From Elusimicrobiota bacterium (GTDB taxonomy: Bacteria > Elusimicrobiota > Elusimicrobia > UBA1565 > UBA9628), in assembly GCA_016218575.1 (NCBI GenBank), contig JACRDN010000021.1:1-35659 (forward strand): a DNA stretch of 35,659 nucleotides, written 5' to 3'. Positions 15,607 to 23,944 of the stretch are shown here, piece by piece. The notes beneath the pieces were generated by a model. That model was given only the letters and a program-made list of their open reading frames with translations. It ran no database searches and was not told the DNA's origin. The stretch's first letter is position 1, and each line of letters opens with the position of its first letter. A program made the translations under genes and the position numbers.

Positions 15607-16861
15607 CCTTTCCGCCGACTGCGCCGGCATCCGCTCCCCCAACCCATTCTGGCTCGCCTCGGCTCCGCCCACCAATTCCGGGGAGCAGGTGATGCGGGCC
15701 TTCGAACCGGGCTGGGGCGGGGCGGTCTGGAAGACCTTGGGGGTTGACCCGCCTGTCGTCAACGTCACCTCCCGCTACGGCTCCCTCGACATCGGCGGGC
15801 AGAAAATGGCGGGCTTCAACAACATCGAACTCATCACGGACCGGCCCCTGGCGGATAATTTGAGGGAAATATACGAAGTCAAAAAACGCTTTCCCAATAA
15901 CGCCGTCATCGCATCGCTCATGGTTCCCTGCGAGCGCCAAGCCTGGCACGACATCGTGGCAAGGGTGGTGGAGGCGGGCTCGGACGGCATCGAGCTCAAT
16001 TTCGGCTGCCCCCATGGGATGTCCGAGCGCGGCATGGGCGCGGCCGTGGGCCAGGTCCCGGACTACGTGAAGATGGTGACCGAATTCGTAAAGGAGAAGT
16101 CCTCCATACCCGTCCTCGTCAAGCTGACGCCCAACGTCACCGACGTGCGCCACCCGGCCCGGGCCGCTGCCGCGGGGGGGGCCGACGGGATCTCGCTTAT
16201 CAATACCATCAATTCCGTCATGGGCGTGGATCTGGAAACTCTCAAGCCCAAATTTTCCGTGGGGGGAAAAATCGCCCATGGCGGCTACTGCGGCCCGGCC
16301 GTCAAGCCCATCGCCATGCATATGGTGAGCCAAATCGCAGCCGACCCTCAGACCCGGGGCATCCCCATCTCAGGGATAGGGGGAATCTCCACCTGGTCGG
16401 ACGCCGTGGAGTTCATGCTTCTGGGCGCCTCCTCGGTCCAACTCTGCACCGCGGTCATGCATTACGGATTCCGCATCATTTCGGAGCTGGTCTCGGGCCT
16501 CGAGGATTGGATGGACGCCAAGGGCTTCTCGAGGCTAGAGGACTTCATCGGCAAGAGCTCCGCGCACATCGTGGACTGGAACGAGCTGAATCTCCGCCAC
16601 AAGACCGTGGCCTCGATAGACCGTTCCACGTGCATCGCCTGCGACCTCTGCGCCATCGCCTGCCACGACGGGGCGCACCAGTGCATCAAGATCGGAAGGG
16701 ACCGCAAGCCCCGCGTCGTGGCCGAGGACTGCGTGGGCTGCAACCTCTGCTCCTTGGTTTGCCCCGTGGACGGCTGCATCTCCATGAAAGAGGTCAAAAC
16801 GGATCTAGCGCCCCTCACCTGGAAGGAATACTCCACATGCCTGCCGAAACCGACAATCTAA
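15599..16861 (+). CDS. preA: Dihydropyrimidine dehydrogenase subunit PreA
   Basis: The 420-aa FMN-dependent TIM barrel reduces uracil or thymine to the 5,6-dihydro form. The catalytic cysteine, equivalent to Cys671 of pig dihydropyrimidine dehydrogenase, is Cys137 in ELNFGCPHGMSERGMG. The FMN site shows ISGIGGISTWSDAVEFMLLGA. Two C-terminal 4Fe-4S motifs follow, CIACDLCAIACHDGAHQC and CVGCNLCSLVCPVDGC. It forms a heterotetramer with PreT in known systems. The direction is not set by sequence, but the dihydropyrimidinase, ureidopropionase and aminotransferase genes downstream argue for degradation. Confidence 0.94.
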   Translation: MPDLSADCAGIRSPNPFWLASAPPTNSGEQVMRAFEPGWGGAVWKTLGVDPPVVNVTSRYGSLDIGGQKMAGFNNIELITDRPLADNLREIYEVKKRFPNNAVIASLMVPCERQAWHDIVARVVEAGSDGIELNFGCPHGMSERGMGAAVGQVPDYVKMVTEFVKEKSSIPVLVKLTPNVTDVRHPARAAAAGGADGISLINTINSVMGVDLETLKPKFSVGGKIAHGGYCGPAVKPIAMHMVSQIAADPQTRGIPISGIGGISTWSDAVEFMLLGASSVQLCTAVMHYGFRIISELVSGLEDWMDAKGFSRLEDFIGKSSAHIVDWNELNLRHKTVASIDRSTCIACDLCAIACHDGAHQCIKIGRDRKPRVVAEDCVGCNLCSLVCPVDGCISMKEVKTDLAPLTWKEYSTCLPKPTI

Positions 16862-17334
16862 AGCTCCACGAGCTCTTCCAGGAGGACCAGAGGGACCGCG
16901 AGCGGGTCTACGATTCGAGCGAGGCCCTGCGCGACTTAAAGAGGCGGGACCTCTGCCGCAAGACGGCCGCGCTCGAGTTCGTGGCCTTGGACCAGGTGCG
17001 AACCCCCAAGGACCTCTACCATGCCGCCGTCATCCTCCAGCACGGGACCGACCCCCAGGACTTCCTGATGGCGCACCGCATGGCCTGCATGGCGGCCATC
17101 CAAGGCCACCAGGTGGGGCGGTGGCTGACGGCCGCAGCCCTGGACCGTTTCCTGATGGCGGTGGGGCTTGCCCAAATCTACGGCACGCAGTTCGAGCACA
17201 GCGCCCCCGACAACGCCTACCAGCTCAAGCTCCCCATAGACGACTCGCGCCTCCTCGCCTCCGAGAAGAAATTCTTCAAGGTCCCGAGCGTGATCGAGCG
17301 CCTCTCCCAGCTCAACGGAAAGATCAAGAAATAA
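16837..17334 (+). CDS. DUF6624-like protein of unknown function in the pyrimidine operon
   Basis: The 165-aa soluble, mostly helical protein has no recognised catalytic motif. The pattern LYHAAVILQHGTDPQDFLMAHRM (about 70-92) and LAQIYGTQF (about 109-117) is like the DUF6624 family, which is usually annotated as hypothetical. Assignment is from memory and moderate. Its ATG lies 25 bp inside the end of preA and it is followed closely by the ureidopropionase gene, so it is an integral part of the operon. Because all known pathway steps are already covered by neighbours, a regulatory, scaffolding or repair role is possible. Confidence 0.75.
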   Translation: MPAETDNLKLHELFQEDQRDRERVYDSSEALRDLKRRDLCRKTAALEFVALDQVRTPKDLYHAAVILQHGTDPQDFLMAHRMACMAAIQGHQVGRWLTAAALDRFLMAVGLAQIYGTQFEHSAPDNAYQLKLPIDDSRLLASEKKFFKVPSVIERLSQLNGKIKK

Positions 17335-17344
17335 CGGAGAACCC

Positions 17345-18220
17345 ATGGCACGAACGGTGAAATGCGGCCTCATCCAGACCTCCTGCGATTGGCAGATTCC
17401 CAAGCACTCGCTCTCAGACATCAAGAAGAGGATGATCAAGAAGCACGTCCCCTTGATCGAAAAAGCGGGCAGGCAAGGCGTCCAGATCTTGGCCCTGCAG
17501 GAGATCTTCTACGGCCCCTATTTCTGCGCCGAGCAGCACCCCCAATGGTACGAGACCGCAGAGCCAGTTCCGGGCCCGACCACCGAGCTCATGCAGAAGC
17601 TCGCCAAGAAGCACAAGATGGCGATCGTCGTTCCGCTTTACGAGACTCCATCCACCGGCACCTATTACAACACGGCCGTGGTGATAGACGCCGACGGTAA
17701 AATCCTCGGCAAGTACCGCAAGAACCACATCCCGCACTGCGCCCCCGGGTTTTGGGAGAAATACTATTTCAAGCCGGGAAACCTGGGCTATCCCGTTTTC
17801 CAGACCAAATACGCCAAGGTGGGAGTCTACATCTGCTACGACCGCCATTTCCCGGACGGGGCCCGCATCCTGGGCCTCAACGGCGCCGAGATCGTCTTCA
17901 ACCCCTCCGCCACCGTGGCCGGGCTCTCGGAATATCTTTGGAGGCTCGAGCAGCCCGCGCACTGCGTGGCCAACCAGTACTTCATCGGGGCCATCAACCG
18001 CGTGGGGCGTGAGAAGCCCTGGGAGATCGGGGAGTTCTACGGCCAGTCCTACTTCTGCGACCCGCGCGGGCAGATCCAGGCCATGGGCCCCCGCGACCGC
18101 GACGCTTTGGTGACAGCGGAGCTGGACCTCGACCAAATCCTCGAGGTGCGCAAGGTCTGGCAATTCTTCCGCGACCGAAGGCCGGAGACGTACCAAGAGC
18201 TCGTCCAGCAGCTGCCATAA
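17345..18220 (+). CDS. Beta-ureidopropionase (N-carbamoyl-beta-alanine amidohydrolase)
   Basis: A 291-aa nitrilase-superfamily enzyme that hydrolyses N-carbamoyl-beta-alanine to beta-alanine, CO2 and ammonia, step three of reductive pyrimidine breakdown. The Glu-Lys-Cys triad is visible: Glu53 (LQEIFYGPYF), Lys126 (KYRKNHIPH) and Cys164 (VYICYDRHFPDG). ICYDRHFPDGARILGLNGA is characteristic of this branch and of N-carbamoylputrescine amidases. Because agmatine and putrescine metabolism is encoded further right, carbamoylputrescine should be considered as an alternative substrate; the dihydropyrimidinase neighbour favours the pyrimidine role. A GGAG (17336-17339) precedes the ATG. Confidence 0.88.
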   Translation: MARTVKCGLIQTSCDWQIPKHSLSDIKKRMIKKHVPLIEKAGRQGVQILALQEIFYGPYFCAEQHPQWYETAEPVPGPTTELMQKLAKKHKMAIVVPLYETPSTGTYYNTAVVIDADGKILGKYRKNHIPHCAPGFWEKYYFKPGNLGYPVFQTKYAKVGVYICYDRHFPDGARILGLNGAEIVFNPSATVAGLSEYLWRLEQPAHCVANQYFIGAINRVGREKPWEIGEFYGQSYFCDPRGQIQAMGPRDRDALVTAELDLDQILEVRKVWQFFRDRRPETYQELVQQLP

Positions 18221-18223
18221 CTT

Positions 18224-19705
18224 ATGATCGAGGCTTTACTGGACCAGGAAATCCGCGAGCATGCGGGGGATCTTTCCCACTCGCCTTACTGGAACCCGGA
18301 CATCGCGGCCACCAGGAAGGGGGAGCGGACCTGGGCCATGAAGGACATTTGCGTCCTCTGGATCTCCATGTGCGCCTGCGTGCCGACCTATATGCTCGCC
18401 TCCTCCTTGATCGCCGAGGGCATGAATTGGTGGCAGGCGGTGCTCACGATATTTCTCGGCAACTGCATAGTCCTGGTCCCCATGGTCTTGAACGCCCACG
18501 CCGGGACCAAGTACGGGATTCCATTCCCCGTGTACTGCCGGCCGGCCTTCGGGATCCTCGGGGCCAACATCCCGGCTCTCCTTCGGGCCTTGGTGGCCTG
18601 CGGTTGGTTCGGGATACAGGCCTGGATCGGGGGCTGGGCCATTTTCAAGCTCTGCGCCATTTACCTCCCCGGCCTGGAGGCCTGGCCCCATGGCTTCTTC
18701 GGCATCAGCCTGCCGCAGCTCGCCTGTTTCCTGTTTTTTTGGGGGCTCAACATGTACGTGATTTATAGGGGAGTGGAATCAATCAGATTTCTCCTTAACA
18801 TAAAAGCTCCCCTACTCATCCTACTGGGGTTGGCGCTTCTTACATGGGCCTACCTCCAAGCCGGAGGCTTCGGGCCGATGTTCGCGGCCCCATCCGCCTT
18901 CGCTCCCGGGGGCCCCAAGGCCGGCCAATTCTGGTCCTTCTTCTTTCCGGCGCTCACGGGCATGATCGGCTTCTGGGCGACCCTCTCCTTGAACATCCCG
19001 GATTTCACCCGCTACGCCAAGTCGCAAAAGGCCCAGATCCTGGGCCAGGCCTTGGGCCTTCCCGCGACCATGGGCCTTTTTTCCTTCATAGGGGTCGCCG
19101 TCACCTCGGCCACCGTGGTCATCTATGGAGAAAGCATCTGGGACCCGGTGATCCTTCTCGCCAAATTCAAAAATCCGCTGGTCCTAGCCGTGTCCCTGGT
19201 CTCGCTCGGCATCGCCACCTTGGCCACCAATATCGCGGCCAACGTGGTGAGCCCCGCCAATGACCTGGCCAACCTATGGCCGCGGCGCATCGACTTTCGC
19301 AAGGGAGGCTACATCACCGGGGTCGTCGGCATACTCATGCAGCCCTGGAAGCTGGTGGCCGATCCCTCCGGCTATATTTTCAAATGGCTGGTGGCTTATT
19401 CCTCCCTTCTCGGCTCCATCGGGGGAATACTGATCTGCGACTATTTCCTGATCCGCCGCTGTCATTTAAGCCTTCCCGAGCTTTACGAGCCCTCGGGCCG
19501 CTATTGGTACAGGAACGGCTTCAATACCAAAGCGATTCTCGCCCTTATCCTCGGCATACTGCCCTTGATCCCGGGTTTTCTAGGAACTATCGGCGCGCTC
19601 GAGGCTCGCCCATTCTGGGTCACACTTTACCACTACGCATGGTTTATCAGCTTCGGGATTTCATTCGCGGTTTACGCGCTCGTCATGAAACGGGAGAAAG
19701 TATGA
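18224..19705 (+). CDS. NCS1-family nucleobase/hydantoin permease
   Basis: A 493-aa sodium- or proton-coupled transporter with about 12 transmembrane helices. The N-terminal NPDIAATRKGERTWAMKDICVLWISMCACVPTYMLA is typical of the Mhp1/PucI group, and TKYGIPFPVYCRPAFGILGANIPALLRALVACGWFGIQAWIG carries the conserved substrate region. Likely substrates are uracil, thymine, dihydropyrimidines or hydantoins, judged from the operon; sequence alone does not separate these. It starts three bases after the ureidopropionase stop, and its end overlaps the dihydropyrimidinase start (ATGA). Confidence 0.9.
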   Translation: MIEALLDQEIREHAGDLSHSPYWNPDIAATRKGERTWAMKDICVLWISMCACVPTYMLASSLIAEGMNWWQAVLTIFLGNCIVLVPMVLNAHAGTKYGIPFPVYCRPAFGILGANIPALLRALVACGWFGIQAWIGGWAIFKLCAIYLPGLEAWPHGFFGISLPQLACFLFFWGLNMYVIYRGVESIRFLLNIKAPLLILLGLALLTWAYLQAGGFGPMFAAPSAFAPGGPKAGQFWSFFFPALTGMIGFWATLSLNIPDFTRYAKSQKAQILGQALGLPATMGLFSFIGVAVTSATVVIYGESIWDPVILLAKFKNPLVLAVSLVSLGIATLATNIAANVVSPANDLANLWPRRIDFRKGGYITGVVGILMQPWKLVADPSGYIFKWLVAYSSLLGSIGGILICDYFLIRRCHLSLPELYEPSGRYWYRNGFNTKAILALILGILPLIPGFLGTIGALEARPFWVTLYHYAWFISFGISFAVYALVMKREKV

Positions 19706-21099
19706 GCTACGATCTGGTCATCAAGGGCGGCACGGTTCTCACGGCCTCGGACTGCTACGTCGCCGACATCGCGGTCAAGGATGGAAGAATCGCCGCCATA
19801 GGGGGTATCGCTCCCAATGGCGGCGAAGTCATTGACGCTTCCGGGGCCGTGGCCGTGCCGGGCGGCATAGACGTCCACACCCATTTCGACATGCCCTTCG
19901 GGGGCACCACCACCGCGGACGATTTCACCTCCGGCTCCTTGGGCGCGGTTTTCGGCGGGACCACCTCGGTCATAGACTTCGCCATCCAGAAGAAGGGGGA
20001 GGCCCTGGCCAAGGCTTTGGACCTCTGGCATGAAAAAGCCCAAGGGAAAAGCGCGGTGGATTACTCCTTCCACATGATCGTCACCGATCTCCCGGAGAAA
20101 CGCTTGGGCGAGATGGACCAAATGGTGAAGGAGGGCATTTCCACCTTCAAGCTGTTCATGGCCTACCCCGGGGTCTTCATGTCCGACGACGCCACGATTT
20201 TCAGGGCGATGCTGCGCACCAAGGAGAACGGCGGCATGATATGCATGCACGCCGAGAACGGGGGGGTTATAGACGTCCTCGTCCAAAAAGCCCTGGCCCG
20301 GGGAGAGATCGAGCCCAAGCACCACGCGCTCACCAGGCCCATGTCGGCTGAGGCCGAGGCCACCCGCCGGGCCATCGCCTTGGCCGAGATGGCCGGGGTC
20401 CCGCTTTACATCGTGCACCTTTCCGCCGGGGACGCCATGGAAGAGGTGCGCCGGGCCCGGGAGAGGGAACTCCCTATTTTCGCCGAGACCTGCCCCCAGT
20501 ATCTCTATCTCTCCTACGAGGACTACGAAAGGCCGGGCTTCGAGGGGGCCAAATTCGTGATGTCCCCGCCGCTCCGGCCCAAGGGCAACGAGGGTAGGCT
20601 CTGGAAGGGTCTGGCCCAGAACGCGCTCCAGGTTGTCTCGACCGACCACTGCTCCTTCTGCATGAAGCCCAAGGACAAGAAGCCAGGCAAGGATCTAGGC
20701 CTCAAGGATTTCTCGAAGATCCCCAATGGAGCGCCCGGGGTGGAGACGCGCATGCTCCTCCTCTGGGACGCGGTGCAAAAGGGGCGCCTTACCCCCAACC
20801 GCTTCGTCGACATCACGTCCACCACCCCGGCCAAGCTCTTCGGGCTTTACCCGCGCAAGGGCTCCATCGCGCCCGGGGCCGACGCCGACATCGTCTTGAT
20901 AGACCCCAAGAAAAGCCACACCTTCTCCGCGAAAAGCCACCATATCAAGGCCGACTACAACCCCTACGAGGGGACGACCGTCAAGGGCTCCATCCGTGAC
21001 GTCTTCGTTCGGGGGACCCGCATGGTGGAGCGCGACCGATTTCTAGGCAAGACCAGCCACGGCCGGTTCCTGCGCCGGGTGGCCCGATCCTTCAATTAG
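19702..21099 (+). CDS. hydA: Dihydropyrimidinase
   Basis: The 465-aa zinc amidohydrolase opens dihydrouracil or dihydrothymine to N-carbamoyl-beta-amino acids. All expected metal ligands are in place: His59 and His61 (DVHTHFDMPFGG), carboxylated Lys150 (STFKLFMAYPGVFMSDD), His183 (MHAENGGVID), His239 (YIVHLSAG) and Asp315 (STDHCSF). These positions match the characterised dihydropyrimidinases almost exactly. The start is the ATG overlapping the permease stop; the open frame upstream is a shadow of the permease gene. D-hydantoinases share this fold, so hydantoin may also be a substrate. Confidence 0.95.
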   Translation: MSYDLVIKGGTVLTASDCYVADIAVKDGRIAAIGGIAPNGGEVIDASGAVAVPGGIDVHTHFDMPFGGTTTADDFTSGSLGAVFGGTTSVIDFAIQKKGEALAKALDLWHEKAQGKSAVDYSFHMIVTDLPEKRLGEMDQMVKEGISTFKLFMAYPGVFMSDDATIFRAMLRTKENGGMICMHAENGGVIDVLVQKALARGEIEPKHHALTRPMSAEAEATRRAIALAEMAGVPLYIVHLSAGDAMEEVRRARERELPIFAETCPQYLYLSYEDYERPGFEGAKFVMSPPLRPKGNEGRLWKGLAQNALQVVSTDHCSFCMKPKDKKPGKDLGLKDFSKIPNGAPGVETRMLLLWDAVQKGRLTPNRFVDITSTTPAKLFGLYPRKGSIAPGADADIVLIDPKKSHTFSAKSHHIKADYNPYEGTTVKGSIRDVFVRGTRMVERDRFLGKTSHGRFLRRVARSFN

Positions 21100-21108
21100 G
21101 GAGAATCC

Positions 21109-22623
21109 ATGACAATCCTGACCCAACCAAGGTCCAAGAAGGCGCCCCTGGAGCTCAAGCAGCACATCGGGGGACAGTGGCTCGCCGGCAGCGGCGAGCG
21201 GGAAATTATTTCCGTGAACCCGGCCGATACGCGGGATGTCGTGGCCCGGTTTCGCGGGGCCGATAAAAGCGACGCCGCCAAAGCCCTGGACGCGGCGCAA
21301 AAGGCCTTTCCAAGCTGGAGGGGCACTCCGCCCCCGAACCGGGGGCGGATACTGGCCAAGGCCGCGCAGCTATGCCGCGAGCGCCAGGGCGAATTGGCGG
21401 CTCTCATGACCAGGGAAGAAGGCAAGATCCTAAGCGAGGCCAAGGGCGAGCTGGACAAGGGCATCACCTTGATGGAGTGGTTCGCAGGCGAGGGCCTGCG
21501 CCTGGGCGGGGTGAGCATGCCCTCGGAGCTTTCCAAGAACTTCCTCTACACGCTCCGGCAACCACTTGGAGTGGTGAGCGTCATCACCCCCTGGAATTTT
21601 CCCTTCGCCATCCCGGCCTGGAAGCTTGCCCCGGCTTTGGTCGCGGGCAACGCCGTGGTGTTCAAACCCGCCTCCTTGGTCCCGGCCATGGCCGCGAAAA
21701 TCGTCGAGATATTCGAGGAGGCCGGGCTTCCCCCCGGGGTCTTGAACCTGCTCATGGGCTCTGGCTCGGCCGTGGGCGACATCCTGGTGTCGGACCCCCG
21801 GGTGAAGGCCGTCTCCTTCACCGGCTCCAACGAGATCGGCGCCAGCGTGCACGGCATCTGCGGCCGCCGGGGAATCAAGACCACCTGCGAGATGGGGGGC
21901 AAGAACCCGGCCGTCATCTGGGAAGACGCGGACCTGGATTTGGCCTTGGGCGGTATCATGAAGGGGGCCTTCGGCTCCACCGGCCAGCGCTGCACGGCCA
22001 CCAGCCGCCTCATCCTGCACAAGAAAATAGCCGCGCCCTTCTTGGACATGCTCCTGGTCGAGATGAGGAAAATCAAGGTGGGCGACGGCATGGACCCCGC
22101 CGTGGGCATGGGCCCGGCGGTGGACAAAAATCAACTGAAGACCGATCTCGACTACATCGAGATCGGTCAAAAGGAGGGAGCCCGTTTGGTTTACGGCGGC
22201 CGCAGGCTTTCCGAAGGAAGCTTGAGCCATGGCTATTTTGTCGAGCCCACTCTGTTTACCGGCGTTCAGCCTTCGATGCGCCTCTTCAAAGAAGAAGTGT
22301 TCGGGCCAGTCTTAGCGGTCACGGAAGCTTCATCTTTTGAGGAGGCCATACATCTGTCCAACGCCGTGGACTTCGGCCTCACCTCCGCCATTTATACCCA
22401 GGACCTGACCCTGGCCATGCGCTTCGTGGACGAGATCGAGGCCGGCATGGTCCACGTCAACAGCCCCACCATCGGGGGGGAGGCCCAGGTCCCCTTCGGC
22501 GGGGTCAAGGGCTCCGGGGTGGGCGAGCGCGAGATGTCCAAGGAAGGCCTGCACTTCTTCACCGAGCAGAAGACGGTCTTCCTCGACTACACCGGCCAGC
22601 GCCGGCAGTCCAATCTCTACTGA
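21109..22623 (+). CDS. NAD(P)-dependent aldehyde dehydrogenase of the pyrimidine operon
   Basis: A 504-aa ALDH with catalytic Glu in TTCEMGGKNP and Cys in TGQRCTATSR, plus the nucleotide-binding PWNFPFAIPAWKLAPALVAGN. A GGGAGA ribosome binding site precedes the ATG. By operon logic it should oxidise malonate semialdehyde, made from beta-alanine by the next gene product. The active-site signature resembles the ketoglutarate- or succinate-semialdehyde group, not the CoA-acylating methylmalonate-semialdehyde dehydrogenases, so free malonate is a more likely product than acetyl-CoA. It could alternatively supply the missing GabD step for the putrescine genes. The gene carries several hairpins, the best at 22140-22168. 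Confidence 0.88.
   Translation: MTILTQPRSKKAPLELKQHIGGQWLAGSGEREIISVNPADTRDVVARFRGADKSDAAKALDAAQKAFPSWRGTPPPNRGRILAKAAQLCRERQGELAALMTREEGKILSEAKGELDKGITLMEWFAGEGLRLGGVSMPSELSKNFLYTLRQPLGVVSVITPWNFPFAIPAWKLAPALVAGNAVVFKPASLVPAMAAKIVEIFEEAGLPPGVLNLLMGSGSAVGDILVSDPRVKAVSFTGSNEIGASVHGICGRRGIKTTCEMGGKNPAVIWEDADLDLALGGIMKGAFGSTGQRCTATSRLILHKKIAAPFLDMLLVEMRKIKVGDGMDPAVGMGPAVDKNQLKTDLDYIEIGQKEGARLVYGGRRLSEGSLSHGYFVEPTLFTGVQPSMRLFKEEVFGPVLAVTEASSFEEAIHLSNAVDFGLTSAIYTQDLTLAMRFVDEIEAGMVHVNSPTIGGEAQVPFGGVKGSGVGEREMSKEGLHFFTEQKTVFLDYTGQRRQSNLY
22140..22168. repeat. Perfect 12-bp hairpin inside the aldehyde dehydrogenase gene
   Basis: GACCGATCTCGA (22140-22151) pairs fully with TCGAGATCGGTC (22157-22168) around the loop CTACA. 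It is intragenic and codes for KTDLDYIEIGQ. Confidence 0.85.
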
Positions 22624-22624
22624 G

Positions 22625-23944
22625 ATGGAAGCCGTTCTGGCGCCGACCACGGATGAAGTCGCGGCACTCCGGGAGAAGCATATCCTGCCTCTCCCCGGCC
22701 CCATGTATTCCAAGCCCCTGCAGATCGTCAAGGGGCGGGGGCAGTTCGTCTATGACGAAAAGGGCCGGCGGTACTTGGACGCCTTCGCCGGGGTGGCCAC
22801 GGTCTCGATCGGCCACTCCCATCCGCACTTCCTGAAGAAAATCACAGAGCAGATGCAGGAATACTTCCACACGACGTCCCTCTACCTGCATCCGTCCTTG
22901 GGGCTGTACGCCCGGCGCTTGATTGAAAAAGTTAAGCCCGCGAACCCCGAGCTCGATATGTGCTTCTTCACCAATTCCGGCTCGGAAGCCAACGAGCTCG
23001 CCGCCCTCATCGCCAAGAACCACACCGGAAGCTCGGAATTTGTCGCGCTGCGCCATGCTTACCACGGCCGCACTATGATGGCCATGGCCTTGACCGGGCA
23101 GGCCGCCTGGCGGCACTCGACCCCCTATCCCTTCGGAGTCACCCACGCCCCGGCCGATTATACCTACCGGAGACCCAAAGGGATGACTCCCAAGGAGTTC
23201 GCCCAGTATTGCGTGACCGAACTCGAGGACACCATCCGAGCCTCCACCAGCGGGCGGATCGCGGCCTTCTTCGCCGAGCCCATCAACGGCGTGGGGGGCG
23301 TGATCACCCCCGAGCCCGAATACTTCCCAGGAGCCTACGAGGTCGTGAAAAAATACGGGGGGCTCTTCATCTCGGACGAGGTCCAGACCGGGATGGGACG
23401 CACCGGCAACGACTTTCTAGGCATACAGAAATGGGGGGTGCGCCCGGACATGGTCACCCTGGCCAAGGGCCTGGCCAACGGCTACCCCATCGGGGCCGTC
23501 GTCACCACCCGGGAAATAGCCTCCTCCATGAAAGGCAAACTGCACTACAACACTTTCGGGGGCTCCCCGGTGCAGATGGCCGCGGCCGGGGCGGTGCTCG
23601 ACGTCTATGATCAGGAGAGCCTCGCCGCCAACGCCCACGAGGTGGGAAGCTACCTTTTGGACAAGCTTGGCGAGCTTGTCCAAAGGCGAGAGGCCGTCGG
23701 CGAGGTGCGCGGCAAGGGGCTCATGATAGGAGTCGAGCTCGTCAAGGACAAGAAAACCAAGGAGCCAGCCCCGGAGATGACGCTCCGAATCCTGGATATT
23801 ATGAAGGACCGCGGGGTCCTCATCGGCAAGGGGGGAATGGCCGGAAACGTCCTGCGCATAAAGCCGCCTCTTTGCCTGGCCAAGGCCGACGCCGAGGTCA
23901 TCGCCCAGGCGCTGGACGAGGCGCTGGCTCAAGAGGAGCTTTAG
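22625..23944 (+). CDS. Class III aminotransferase, AGXT2-like (beta-alanine/beta-aminoisobutyrate)
   Basis: The 439-aa PLP enzyme resembles alanine-glyoxylate aminotransferase 2 and (R)-3-amino-2-methylpropionate-pyruvate transaminase. Landmarks are TNSGSEANELA, RHAYHGRT, ISDEVQTGMGRTG and the PLP lysine in TLAKGLANGYPIGAVV. As the last gene of the pyrimidine operon it would convert beta-alanine or beta-aminoisobutyrate to the semialdehyde, using pyruvate or glyoxylate as acceptor. It begins one base after the preceding stop and ends tail-to-tail with the opposing gene, sharing the bases TTAG. A 12-bp hairpin lies near the 3' end. Confidence 0.9.
   Translation: MEAVLAPTTDEVAALREKHILPLPGPMYSKPLQIVKGRGQFVYDEKGRRYLDAFAGVATVSIGHSHPHFLKKITEQMQEYFHTTSLYLHPSLGLYARRLIEKVKPANPELDMCFFTNSGSEANELAALIAKNHTGSSEFVALRHAYHGRTMMAMALTGQAAWRHSTPYPFGVTHAPADYTYRRPKGMTPKEFAQYCVTELEDTIRASTSGRIAAFFAEPINGVGGVITPEPEYFPGAYEVVKKYGGLFISDEVQTGMGRTGNDFLGIQKWGVRPDMVTLAKGLANGYPIGAVVTTREIASSMKGKLHYNTFGGSPVQMAAAGAVLDVYDQESLAANAHEVGSYLLDKLGELVQRREAVGEVRGKGLMIGVELVKDKKTKEPAPEMTLRILDIMKDRGVLIGKGGMAGNVLRIKPPLCLAKADAEVIAQALDEALAQEEL
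23656..23684. repeat. Perfect 12-bp hairpin inside the AGXT2-like gene
   Basis: TTTGGACAAGCT (23656-23667) pairs fully with AGCTTGTCCAAA (23673-23684) around the loop TGGCG. After a bulged T55, two more pairs extend the stem outward to 23653/23686. Confidence 0.85.

Noticed and set aside
15599-16861. Loss of the catalytic cysteine in PreA (AAVGQ loop)
   Set aside because: The catalytic Cys corresponds to the one in NFGCPHG (Cys137), which is conserved; the AAVGQ position is not the active base.
19276-19701. Upstream extension of the dihydropyrimidinase frame
   Set aside because: It lies inside the permease gene in a different frame; the conserved protein begins at ATG 19702.
21180-21348. 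8-9 bp hairpins in the aldehyde dehydrogenase gene (21180-21199, 21328-21348) and a 9-bp one in nuoD (3798-3820)
   Set aside because: Stems of this length are expected a few times by chance in 35 kb of GC-rich sequence, so they were not counted as findings.
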